Source of the DNA: Intrasporangium calvum DSM 43043
Lineage (GTDB): Bacteria > Actinomycetota > Actinomycetes > Actinomycetales > Dermatophilaceae
Assembly (NCBI RefSeq): GCF_000184685.1
Contig: NC_014830.1
Location: 744,001-808,000, forward strand
DNA: 64,000 bases
Direction of reading: 5' to 3'
The notes under the pieces were generated by a model. That model saw nothing but the letters and a program-made list of their open reading frames with translations, was not told where the DNA came from and did not search any database. Below, in pieces: positions 48,281-57,196 of the stretch (the stretch's first letter is position 1; every line of letters begins with the position of its first letter). The translations under genes and the position numbers were made by a program.

Positions 48281-49816
48281 TCACCAGGCGCTGGGCTCGT
48301 AGTCCTTGACGAAGCAGCCGTAGAGGTCCTCGCCGGACTCTCCGCGGACGATCGGGTCGTAGACGCGGGCCGCGCCGTCGACGAGGTCGAGCGGGGCGTG
48401 CCAGCCCTCCGCGGCGATCCGCAGCTTGTCGTCGTGCGGTCGTTCGTCGGTGATCCAGCCGGTGTCGACGGCCGTCATGAGGATCCGGTCGGTCTCGAAC
48501 ATCTCCCCGGCGCTGGTGCGCGTGAGCATGTTGAGCGCGGCCTTGGCCATGTTCGTGTGCGGGTGCCCCGGGCCCTTGTACCGGCGGCCGCCGAACTGCC
48601 CCTCCATCGCGGACACGTTGACGACGTAGGCCCGCCTCGCCCCGGCCCGGACCGCGGCGCGCATGGCGGGGCGCAGCCTGCTGACGAGGATGAACGGCGC
48701 GGTCGAGTTGCACAGCTGCACCTCGAGCAGCTCGAGCGGGTCGACCTCCTCGACCTTCTGCGTCCAGGAGTTGGTGCGCTGCAGGTCGGGGAGCAGCCCG
48801 CCCGCGTCGACGGCCGTTCCGGCGAGGTGCGCCTCGAGGCTGGCGTGCCCCGCCGACATGGCCTTGCCGCTGAGCGCCAGCGCGGTGAGCGACGCGGCCG
48901 TCTGCGCAGCGACCGCGTCAGCGACGGGCTCGCCCTCGTGGTGCGCCACCGCGTGCTGCTCCAGAGCGCCCGCGATGGCAGCCGGATGCGCTTCGCTGAC
49001 CCGGTCGAACGTGACCATCTCCGGCAGCGCGACGTCCTCCGGGAGTGGGGCGGACTCGGCGTCGACGAGTTGGCGGTAGGCCCCGGGCGAACGACGGACG
49101 GTCTGGGCTGCGTTGTTGATGAGGATGTCGAGGGGCCCCGCGGCCGCCACCTCGTCCGCGAGGGCGACGACCTGGGTGGGGTCGCGCAGGTCGATGCCGA
49201 CCACCTTGAGCCGGTGGATCCAGTCGGCGCTGTCCTCGAGCGAGGAGAACCGGCGCACCGCGTCCCTGGGGAACCGGGTCGTGATCGTCGTGTGGGCGCC
49301 ATCGCGCAGGAGGCGCAGGGCGATGTACATGCCGATCTTGGCGCGGCCTCCGGTGAGCAGGGCGCGGCGCCCGCTGAGGTCGGTGCGCTGGTCGCGCTTG
49401 GCGTGGCTCGTGCGGGCGCACTCCGGGCAGAGCCAGTGGTAGAACGCGTCGACGAGCGTGTAGTCGCGCTTGCAGATGTAGCAGCCACGGGGGGTGACCA
49501 GCTCACCCGCATACGCGCCCTCCGCGCTCGACACGAGCGGGATTCCCTTGGTCTCGTCGTCGATCCGCAGCGGTGAACCCGTGGCGGTCGACTCGATGAC
49601 CTGGCGGTCCGCCTTGCGCTCGGCCCAGGTCTTGGCGTTGCGCCGGTCCTTCTTGAGCCGTTTGTACATCAGCGAGGCGGCCCGCTTGAGCGCCTCGAAG
49701 TCCGGGTCGTCGACGTCGAGCGACGGGACGACGGCGAGGACGCGCAGGGCGGTCTGCACGTCCTCCGGCTCCAGACGGGCGGGCTCCGGAGGGTCGACGG
49801 GGGCGGGCTCGGTCAC
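48281..49816 (-). CDS. SDR-family protein with N-terminal zinc ribbon, catalytic Tyr missing
   Basis: A 511-residue protein. Residues 1-125 are a helical region; next comes a zinc-ribbon-like C-X2-C-X17-C-X2-C set (CYICKRDYTLVDAFYHW, then LCPEC). A Rossmann short-chain dehydrogenase domain follows with RALLTGGRAKIGMYIALRLL and the INNAAQTV motif. The Ser of NVSAMEG is present, but the YXXXK motif is replaced by HPHTNMAK, so the usual catalytic Tyr is lacking. A 120-residue insert separates the two halves of the Rossmann domain. Start GTG 49816 is chosen because TACCCT stands six bases upstream; the longer frame starts within a repeat copy. Function unknown; a dehydrogenase activity is doubtful. 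Confidence 0.78.
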   Translation of the reverse strand: MTEPAPVDPPEPARLEPEDVQTALRVLAVVPSLDVDDPDFEALKRAASLMYKRLKKDRRNAKTWAERKADRQVIESTATGSPLRIDDETKGIPLVSSAEGAYAGELVTPRGCYICKRDYTLVDAFYHWLCPECARTSHAKRDQRTDLSGRRALLTGGRAKIGMYIALRLLRDGAHTTITTRFPRDAVRRFSSLEDSADWIHRLKVVGIDLRDPTQVVALADEVAAAGPLDILINNAAQTVRRSPGAYRQLVDAESAPLPEDVALPEMVTFDRVSEAHPAAIAGALEQHAVAHHEGEPVADAVAAQTAASLTALALSGKAMSAGHASLEAHLAGTAVDAGGLLPDLQRTNSWTQKVEEVDPLELLEVQLCNSTAPFILVSRLRPAMRAAVRAGARRAYVVNVSAMEGQFGGRRYKGPGHPHTNMAKAALNMLTRTSAGEMFETDRILMTAVDTGWITDERPHDDKLRIAAEGWHAPLDLVDGAARVYDPIVRGESGEDLYGCFVKDYEPSAW

Positions 49817-49822
49817 CGGAGC

Positions 49823-49828
49823 AGGGTA
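49823..49828 (-). promoter_or_regulatory. Leaderless -10 box of the SDR gene
   Basis: Minus-strand TACCCT, six bases before GTG 49816. Confidence 0.5.
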
Positions 49829-49893
49829 CGGCCAGCCGGGGCGCCGCCCCGAATCGTCCGAGCGGTCGACCGGGTCGCCCCGCTCCGGACGGC

Positions 49894-49927
49894 GGTGGGC
49901 AGGACGCCTGACGACGTCCTGCCCACC
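49894..49927 (-). terminator. Hairpin downstream of htrA
   Basis: Perfect 13-bp inverted repeat (arms 49894-49906 and 49915-49927, eight-base loop) starting 68 bases after the stop of the HtrA gene. Confidence 0.7.
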
Positions 49928-49951
49928 TGGGGGCCGCTGACCAAGGGAGGA

Positions 49952-49965
49952 GCCCAGCGGCATAC
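49952..49965 (-). repeat. Dispersed 14-bp motif, exact copy
   Basis: Reverse-strand exact copy between the htrA stop and the htrA terminator hairpin. Confidence 0.75.
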
Positions 49966-49994
49966 CTCGTGGAGGGAGGGGAGCCCTCCAGAGG

Positions 49995-51443
<1,449 letters not shown>

Positions 51444-51498
51444 GGCTTCTCCTCAGGTTGGGTGCTTCATTGATCACACCCCGTGAGGTTGGGTGGCG

Positions 51499-51527
51499 CG
51501 TGTGACTTTTCTATGAGCTTGCTGTGA
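51499..51527 (-). promoter_or_regulatory. PhoP-box-like triple direct repeat upstream of htrA
   Basis: On the minus strand, TCACAGC (51521-51527), TCATAGA (51510-51516) and TCACACG (51499-51505) repeat at exact 11-bp steps with four-base spacers. The first matches the heptamer known for mycobacterial PhoP. It lies 56 bases before the htrA start codon. Confidence 0.6.
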
Positions 51528-51618
51528 CCGTTGCCCGGATCCGTCCGAGGAGCCTGCAGCGCCTCCGGGGGCCGCGCCGCCAAGGGTCCTCGGCGCGGTC
51601 GTGGAGGAGGCGCGCTCG

Positions 51619-53013
51619 TCAGTGGGTCGGCAGCTCGACGACGAAGGTCGCGCCGCCGCCCGGCGTCTCCTCGACCCGGACGGTCCCGCGGTGGGCCGCG
51701 ACGATGGCGCCGACGATGGCGAGCCCGAGTCCGCTGCCCGCCCCGCCGCCCCGGCTCCGGGCGCGGTCGGCGCGGTAGAAGCGCTCGAAGACCCGGTCGC
51801 GGTCCGCCATGGGGATCCCCTGGCCGTGGTCGCGCACCCGGAGCGTCACCCCGCCCGGCCCGCCGGCCCCGACCTGGATCTCGATGGGCGTCGAGGGCGT
51901 GGTGTGGATCCGCGCGTTGGTGACGAGGTTGGTCACGACCTGGCGCAGCTGGCGGTCGTCGGCGACGAGCTCGGTCGGCCGCAGTGGTCCGTCGATGCCA
52001 CCGACGGTCACGAGCCGGTCGGGGGCGATCGTCTGGGCGTCCTGAGCGGCCTCTGCCGCGAGGACGGCGAGGTCGACGGTCTGCAGCTCGAGGGGCCGGT
52101 CGCCGTCGAGCCGCGCCAACGTCAGGAGGTCCTCGACGAGCCCACGCATCCGGTGGCTCTCGTTCTCGATCCGCGCCATGGCGCCGGTCACCGCCTCCTC
52201 CGTCGGAAGGCCGCCGTGTCGGTAGAGCTCGGCGTAGCCGGAGACCGCCGCGAGGGGGGTGCGCAGCTCGTGCGAGGCGTCGGCGATGAACCGGCGCATC
52301 TCCTCCTCGTTGGCCTCCCGCGCCGCGAAGCTCTGCTCGATCCGCGTGAGCATCGCGTTGAGCGACCGCGACAGGGAGGCGACCTCGTCGTCGGTGTCGG
52401 GGACGTCGACGCGCCGCGTGAGGTCACCCGCGGCGATCGCCGCCGCGGTGTCCTCGATGCGCGTCAGGGGCCGGAAGGTCTGCCGGATCAGGAACCACCC
52501 GAGGCCAGCGCAGCTGAGCAGCACGAGCACGCCGATGGCACTCGCGAAGACGACCACCTGGTTGACCGTTGCGTGCAGCTGGCGCAGGGGCAGGGCGACG
52601 ACCAGGGTCGCCTCGCGCTGCACGTCGGTCATGGGAAGAGCGAGCCACTCGATCGTCCCGTCGGTCGAGTCGAGCACGAGGGTCTTCCCGATCCGTGGGT
52701 CGTCCGGGTGGATGACGGGGATGTTGGGCTTCGTCGGCTCCCGGAACGCCTCGCCGAGTGAGACCTGCTCGTCGGTGCCCTCGAGGATCAGCCGCAGCGT
52801 GAAGCCGCTCGGGAGCGGTGAGCTCGCCGCCCGGTACTCCTTGAGCTGCAGCTGGGCGACACTCGTGCCGTAGAACTCGAGCTCCTGCCGGGCCTGCTGC
52901 ATGAGGTAGCGGTCGAGCAGGACCCCGAGGATGACGATCGTCGAGGCCAACGCCACGAGGATGAGACCGAGGGCAACACCGAGGAGCCGCCAGCGCAGCG
53001 TGAGGGCTCGCAT
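51619..53013 (-). CDS. Two-component sensor histidine kinase
   Basis: Membrane kinase of 464 residues. Two helices (about 8-34 and 150-175) flank a sensor domain of some 115 residues outside the cell. A HAMP domain (RPLTRIEDTAAAIAAGDLTRRV) is followed by the HisKA phosphoacceptor FIADASHELRTPLAAVSGYAE. The ATP-binding domain shows the N box (LRQVVTNLVTNARIHT), DHGQGIP (G1), FERFYRADRARSRGGGAGSG (F and G2 boxes) and ATFVVELP. It starts 15 bases after the regulator stop, so the two are cotranscribed. The stimulus is unknown; envelope stress is suggested by the HtrA gene downstream. Confidence 0.93.
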   Translation of the reverse strand: MRALTLRWRLLGVALGLILVALASTIVILGVLLDRYLMQQARQELEFYGTSVAQLQLKEYRAASSPLPSGFTLRLILEGTDEQVSLGEAFREPTKPNIPVIHPDDPRIGKTLVLDSTDGTIEWLALPMTDVQREATLVVALPLRQLHATVNQVVVFASAIGVLVLLSCAGLGWFLIRQTFRPLTRIEDTAAAIAAGDLTRRVDVPDTDDEVASLSRSLNAMLTRIEQSFAAREANEEEMRRFIADASHELRTPLAAVSGYAELYRHGGLPTEEAVTGAMARIENESHRMRGLVEDLLTLARLDGDRPLELQTVDLAVLAAEAAQDAQTIAPDRLVTVGGIDGPLRPTELVADDRQLRQVVTNLVTNARIHTTPSTPIEIQVGAGGPGGVTLRVRDHGQGIPMADRDRVFERFYRADRARSRGGGAGSGLGLAIVGAIVAAHRGTVRVEETPGGGATFVVELPTH

Positions 53014-53028
53014 CGGTGCTCCCGCTCG

Positions 53029-53751
53029 TCAGGTCGTCGGCGACTCGGGTGGGACCCGCAGAACGTACCCCACGCCTCGCTTGGTGTGGATGAGTGGCGG
53101 GCCGTCCGCGTCGATCTTGCGGCGCAGGTAGGAGATGTACGACTCGACGATCCCGGACTCACCGCGGAAGTCGTAGTCCCACACATGGTCGAGGATCTGC
53201 AGCTTGGACACGACGCGGTTGGGATTGAGGAGCAGGTAGCGGAGCAGCTTGAACTCGGTGGGCGACAGCTCGACGACCCGGCCGGCTCGCCGCACCTCGT
53301 GCGAGTCCTCGTTGAGCTCGAGGTCGTGGAAGCGGAGCGTGGCCGACTCGTCCACCGTGCTGCCCGTTCGCCGCAGCACGGCTCGGATCCGCGCGACGAC
53401 CTCCTCGAGGCTGAAGGGCTTCGTGACGTAGTCGTCGCCACCGACGGTGAGGCCGTGGACCTTGTCCCGGACCTCGTCCCGCGCGGTGAGGAACAGCACC
53501 GCCTGCTCCCGACCGCGCTCGCGGAGCCGTCGAGTCACCTCGAACCCGTCGACGTCGGGCAGCATGACGTCGAGGACGACGAGGTCCGGGTGGTACTCCT
53601 CGGCGAGCCGCAGGGCGGTCTCGCCGTCGTCCGCCGTGCGGACGTCGAAACCGGCGAACCGCAGCGAGGTCGAGAGCAGCTCACGGATGTTGGGCTCGTC
53701 CTCGACGACGAGCAGTCGGGCCTCGGGCGCGGGCGTGGGGGAGGAGGTCAC
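53029..53751 (-). CDS. OmpR/PhoP-family response regulator
   Basis: DNA-binding regulator of 240 residues. The receiver domain has the acidic pocket VVEDEPN, the phosphoacceptor Asp in LVVLDVMLPDVDGFEV, Thr in LFLTARD and Lys in YVTKPFSLEEVVARI. The winged-helix domain reads VELSPTEFKLLRYLLLNPNRVVSK and IVESYISYLRRKIDADG and ends GVGYVLRVP. The sequence is strikingly like mycobacterial PhoP in both halves. The GTG start at 53751 lies at the edge of a triple 11-bp repeat (53762-53790) that resembles the PhoP heptamer, suggesting autoregulation. The kinase gene follows at once. Confidence 0.92.
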   Translation of the reverse strand: MTSSPTPAPEARLLVVEDEPNIRELLSTSLRFAGFDVRTADDGETALRLAEEYHPDLVVLDVMLPDVDGFEVTRRLRERGREQAVLFLTARDEVRDKVHGLTVGGDDYVTKPFSLEEVVARIRAVLRRTGSTVDESATLRFHDLELNEDSHEVRRAGRVVELSPTEFKLLRYLLLNPNRVVSKLQILDHVWDYDFRGESGIVESYISYLRRKIDADGPPLIHTKRGVGYVLRVPPESPTT

Positions 53752-53761
53752 CCCTCAAGTT

Positions 53762-53790
53762 TCGGGGAGTTCGCTGGGAGTTGGCTGGGA
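53762..53790 (-). promoter_or_regulatory. PhoP-box-like triple direct repeat upstream of the regulator gene
   Basis: On the minus strand TCCCAGC (53784-53790), TCCCAGC (53773-53779) and TCCCCGA (53762-53768) repeat at exact 11-bp steps. TCCCAGC differs from the mycobacterial PhoP heptamer TCACAGC in one base. The array ends 10 bases before the GTG start of the regulator gene. Confidence 0.55.
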
Positions 53791-54011
53791 AGGTCTCGAA
53801 GTTGGCGCGAGATCACGGATGGGCAACGAGCTCGCAAGGCTCCGGTATGGAGTAGGTCAAGGATTGGCAAGTGAGTGCCCAGCCGGCGCCTGTCTCAGCG
53901 TTCGCCGTGCCCGGGCAGTTCGTCGAAACCTCCCGACTGCGAGGTCAATTCGCGCCGCAAACCGAAGTGAATGCGCGTCGTGACGGCGCCATCTTGTGGC
54001 GTCCAACAGCT

Positions 54012-54040
54012 TTGACAATCGGTCGCCTTCCCAGAAGGCT
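54012..54040 (+). promoter_or_regulatory. Promoter of the secreted-protein/ABC operon
   Basis: A perfect TTGACA (-35, 54012-54017) and AAGGCT (-10, 54035-54040) with a 17-base spacer. The predicted transcript starts near 54047, giving a leader of about 84 bases before the ATG at 54131. Confidence 0.6.
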
Positions 54041-54130
54041 GTGCTGGCCCGCCCCGTCCGGGGGGGGGTGAGTCGGGGGCGATCGCCATGTGCGCTGCCC
54101 TGCGGCTGCTCATCTGCACAAGGGGATTCA

Positions 54131-54562
54131 ATGAGGATCAAGCGCGGTCTGGCGGCCTTCGCCGTCTTCGTGACCTGCGCCGTCGCCGGCGCATCGGCTG
54201 CTCAGGCGTGGACGTGGGCGTCATCGTCCAGCCCGATCATCATGAGCGGCGGGGGTGGCTATGGCAATGCCGTCCAGCTCGACTACAACGACGGTCGACT
54301 CGAGAGCTGGCTCAAGGACACGGTTCTTGACGGCGAGCGCACCTACGTCCACATGTACGCCGACTACGGCAGCGCCGACTTCAAGCGTGAGTCCGGCAGG
54401 CGCACCGATGGAGGCAGTTCCTACGCCCGGATGGAAGACAAGCTCTTCACCACGCCCTACCCATACGGGATCGCGCAGTACCTGTACACGGTGCGAATCT
54501 GCCGCGACAAGCCGTGGACCGATCCGTGCTCGGACGCGTACCGCCAGAGTCGCGGTCTCTGA
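54131..54562 (+). CDS. Small secreted protein of unknown function
   Basis: A 143-residue protein with a clear Sec signal peptide (MRIKRGLAAFAVFVTCAVAG...AQA), predicted cleavage after Ala26, giving a mature protein of 117 residues that begins WTWASSSS. Two Cys near the C-terminus (Cys124 and Cys133 in ICRDKPWTDPC) could form a disulfide. The LKDT..DG..TYVHMYADYG core recalls small secreted actinobacterial proteins of unknown role; I cannot name a family with certainty. ATG 54131 is chosen because it opens the signal peptide; the frame upstream is leader. The next gene, an ABC ATPase, starts 49 bases downstream. It may be a bacteriocin-like peptide or an envelope factor exported or sensed by the ABC system. 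Confidence 0.7.
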   Translation: MRIKRGLAAFAVFVTCAVAGASAAQAWTWASSSSPIIMSGGGGYGNAVQLDYNDGRLESWLKDTVLDGERTYVHMYADYGSADFKRESGRRTDGGSSYARMEDKLFTTPYPYGIAQYLYTVRICRDKPWTDPCSDAYRQSRGL

Positions 54563-54610
54563 CCTCGCAGGGCCGAGCCTGAGCCGCTGACGCCGACAAG
54601 GAGGTTGCGC

Positions 54611-55390
54611 ATGAGTGTGACGAACGCACAGAACATCACGGTGCAGACGATCGGAGTAGGTCATTCCTACTCAGGCAGGGTCGCCCTGACGGGGATCGAC
54701 CTCTCGTTGACCTCAGGCACAACCGCCTTGGTCGGCGTCAACGGCGCAGGCAAGTCGACTCTCCTCAGGACGCTCGCCGGTGCTCAGCAGCCGGACATGG
54801 GTTCGGTTCGGGTCGCGGGCCTCGACCCCTACCACCGACGAGATCGGCGCGCCGCCCTGATCCGTGTGGCCCTCATGCCACAGACGGCTACGTTCCCGGG
54901 GAACATGACGGTGCACGAGGTTGTCTCATTCGTGGGATGGATGCGCGGACTCGCCTCCCGGACCGCGGGTCGGCGAGCGGCGGACGTCATCGAGCGCGTG
55001 GGTCTGGCCACCCGCTCCGCAGATCGGATGAAGAGCCTGTCCGGCGGCATGGCCCGGCGTGTCGCTCTGGCGCAGGCCCTCGTGAGCGCGCCCGATGTGC
55101 TGCTCCTCGACGAGCCGAGCACCGGCCTCGATCCGGAGCAGCGCCGAGCGATGGTGCTCCTGATCAGGGACTTGGATGCGACGGTGCTCTTCAGCAGCCA
55201 CATCATCGAGGATGTCCTGGACGTCGCGGAACGCGTCGTCGTCCTCGAGTCTGGCCGCGTGATCTTCGATGACGCCCTGACCGCGCTCGCTGCAGCGGGG
55301 GCGGCAGCCGGTCGGTGCGGGTCCGGGGCGAGCGACCTGGAGGCGGGCTTCCTTCGATTGGTTTCGCGGAGTCGAGGGAGGGAGTCGTGA
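54611..55390 (+). CDS. ABC transporter ATP-binding protein
   Basis: Single nucleotide-binding domain, 259 residues. Walker A is GVNGAGKST (42-50), the Q-loop follows in RVALMPQTATFPGNMT, the signature is LSGGM (143-147), Walker B is VLLLDEPSTGLD (Asp167, Glu168) and the switch His is in LFSSHIIEDV. It resembles ATPases of ABC-2 and antibiotic-export type. ATG 54611 is chosen for AAGGAGG six bases upstream; an in-frame TTG two codons earlier is less likely. The stop overlaps the next gene, a multi-helix protein that probably forms the membrane part. Confidence 0.9.
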   Translation: MSVTNAQNITVQTIGVGHSYSGRVALTGIDLSLTSGTTALVGVNGAGKSTLLRTLAGAQQPDMGSVRVAGLDPYHRRDRRAALIRVALMPQTATFPGNMTVHEVVSFVGWMRGLASRTAGRRAADVIERVGLATRSADRMKSLSGGMARRVALAQALVSAPDVLLLDEPSTGLDPEQRRAMVLLIRDLDATVLFSSHIIEDVLDVAERVVVLESGRVIFDDALTALAAAGAAAGRCGSGASDLEAGFLRLVSRSRGRES

Positions 55391-56604
55391 GGCCGCTGCT
55401 GTTCTGGTTGCGACGTGGCATTGTGTCTCTGATGGTCCCGGCGACCGTCGCCTTTCTGGCAGTGACCGCCGTCGGAAACTCGTCGTGGCGACTTGACGCC
55501 GACTGGGGGATGCGCTTCACCGCCGGAGCGATCATGGCGCTGACCCCCCTGCTCGCGGCGCTGGTGGCCTATGACCTGGCCAAGCGGGTCCACCCGACGT
55601 TGGCGGAGATCGGGCGTGGGAGTGCTCGCGGGGCGAGCGCACAACTGCTGCCCATCGTGGGTGGCTGGTTGTGCGCCGTCCTCGCGACGCTGGCGGTCTG
55701 GATCACCATGGCGGTTGTCGTCCAGCGCGGTGGTGGGTTGCCTGCAGCCGACCTGTGGGTGCATCTGGAGATGATGGCGGCCTTCGCGGCTGCCGCGGCC
55801 GCCGGTGGACTCGTGGGCTCCGTGATGCCTGGGCTCGGAGCTCCGGCGGTCGCGGCGGGTTCGGTTCTCACCCTCGGCACCTTCCTGGGAGGGCAGGGCG
55901 TCAAGGTGTTTCACGTGGCCAGCAGCAGCGGCACGATGATGGGTATCGAGCGCACCCCGCTCAGGGCGGGATTCGCCGTCGGCGTGAACGTTGCTGTGGT
56001 TCTGCTGTGCCTGGGGGCGCTGCTCGTCAAGCGCGGTGGGCGATCCCGGGGTCGAGCCAAGCTGGCCGTCCTGTCCGTTCCTCTCATCGCCAGCATCATG
56101 GCCCTGTTCATCGTGCCGATGCCGGACAGCGAGTACCGCCCCAGCCGCGAGGATCACGTCTGTGTCGGTTCGGCTCCGCGCGTGTGTGGTCCTGATCGCG
56201 CCGCCCCACTGCTGGGTCGAGCTCAGGACGACCTGGCGCGTGCGACCCGACAGCTGGCGGGCGCAGGGCTGGCACTCCCGGGGCACTTCGTGGTGGCGCG
56301 CGGGGAGGCTGTCCGCAGCCTTGGACCCGACCGTGCCCTGCTCGACTATGATCCATCGGCGCTCGTCGACGGTCACTTGACCACGCAGGCGGTCGTTGGG
56401 GCACTCTCCGCGCCGCGGGTGTGCGAAGCGCTGTTCCATGATGGCACCGCTGCCGACTACCTCGAACGGATCGGCGTTGTCGCACGGTGGTTGGAAGCAG
56501 CCCTGGGATCGGCATCCGCGGTCGATGGTGTGGCTCCGGCTGACGTGAGGGAGGCCTACGGCGTTCTCAGCTCCTGCACCACCCCGGTCCGAGTGGGTTC
56601 ATGA
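55387..56604 (+). CDS. Multi-TM protein, probable ABC permease partner
   Basis: A 405-residue protein. About six hydrophobic segments lie in the first 255 residues (roughly 12-30, 44-65, 85-112, 120-160 as two, 198-217, 230-248). A hydrophilic C-terminal domain of about 150 residues has a Cys pair (HVCVGSAPRVCG). I do not recognise a family. It overlaps the ATPase gene by four bases (GTG 55387 at its stop), so it is most likely the permease. The unusual soluble domain after the last helix may face the outside and could bind the small secreted protein made from the same operon. Confidence 0.65.
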   Translation: MRPLLFWLRRGIVSLMVPATVAFLAVTAVGNSSWRLDADWGMRFTAGAIMALTPLLAALVAYDLAKRVHPTLAEIGRGSARGASAQLLPIVGGWLCAVLATLAVWITMAVVVQRGGGLPAADLWVHLEMMAAFAAAAAAGGLVGSVMPGLGAPAVAAGSVLTLGTFLGGQGVKVFHVASSSGTMMGIERTPLRAGFAVGVNVAVVLLCLGALLVKRGGRSRGRAKLAVLSVPLIASIMALFIVPMPDSEYRPSREDHVCVGSAPRVCGPDRAAPLLGRAQDDLARATRQLAGAGLALPGHFVVARGEAVRSLGPDRALLDYDPSALVDGHLTTQAVVGALSAPRVCEALFHDGTAADYLERIGVVARWLEAALGSASAVDGVAPADVREAYGVLSSCTTPVRVGS

Positions 56605-57149
56605 TGACGGCGACAGCCCGGACGTGCCGCCTGCCGGCCGCCGTCCTGACTACGGCGGTCCTGGTCGTCGCGCTGGCCCTGACCACCGGGCGATCCCTTG
56701 ACGTGGGCTCGGAGATACCCGTTCGGGCGCACTGGTTCCTGCTCCTCGGCATGGCTGTGGTGATCGGCCTGCCGCTCTATCCATCGTTCGGGTCTCTCGA
56801 CCGCACCTTGGCCCGGGCGCGCACCCTTCGACTCGTGCGGTGGGTGTGCCACGCCGTACTCGTCGCTGGGGCGTCCGCGATCGCGTTGACTGCGGCAGCG
56901 ACGGGCGCAGTGACATGGTTCCTGCTGCTCGCGACAGTTGGAGTCCTCTGCGCTGTGGTGACGACTGACAAGGCTTGGCTCGTCGTGATCCTCGTGGGTG
57001 GCGCCACCGTCCTCTGGGAACATCTGGCCTTGAGCTCGCCCGTCTCCTCCGTCGCGCGCGACATCGGTTTGACCGGTGCCGGAGCCGCGTTCCTCGGCAG
57101 CGGGGTGCTCTTCGTCCTCATCCCGGGCAGGCACGATCCCGAGGTCTGA
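56601..57149 (+). CDS. Hypothetical membrane protein
   Basis: A 182-residue protein with about five hydrophobic segments (for example AAVLTTAVLVVALALTTG, WFLLLGMAVVIGLPLYP, VCHAVLVAGASAIALTAAA, WFLLLATVGVLCAVVTT, LVVILVGGATVLWEHLAL). It begins at ATG 56601, overlapping the previous stop by four bases; ATG 56604 is an equal alternative. It is the last gene of the operon starting at 54131 and converges on the XPB gene 47 bases later. No known domain is recognised; a second permease subunit or an immunity-type protein is possible. Confidence 0.6.
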   Translation: MMTATARTCRLPAAVLTTAVLVVALALTTGRSLDVGSEIPVRAHWFLLLGMAVVIGLPLYPSFGSLDRTLARARTLRLVRWVCHAVLVAGASAIALTAAATGAVTWFLLLATVGVLCAVVTTDKAWLVVILVGGATVLWEHLALSSPVSSVARDIGLTGAGAAFLGSGVLFVLIPGRHDPEV

Positions 57150-57196
57150 AGCCGAGGCGCCGGAAGCTTGGCGGTGGGACTGCCGGACCCGGCCGC

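Larger units (their letters stand above)
53752..54130. other. Divergent non-coding region, regulator / secreted-protein operon (379 bp)
   Basis: The left part carries the PhoP-box-like repeats for the regulator gene. The right part carries a clear TTGACA / AAGGCT promoter for the gene at 54131. Base composition is less GC-rich than in the neighbouring genes. No coding frame or RNA was recognised between 53800 and 54010. Confidence 0.5.

Noticed and set aside
54131-57149. Lactococcin-972-type bacteriocin system
   Set aside because: The secreted protein does not show the spaced Gly/Tyr/Trp pattern of that family, and the membrane proteins do not resemble its immunity proteins. Only the general layout is similar.
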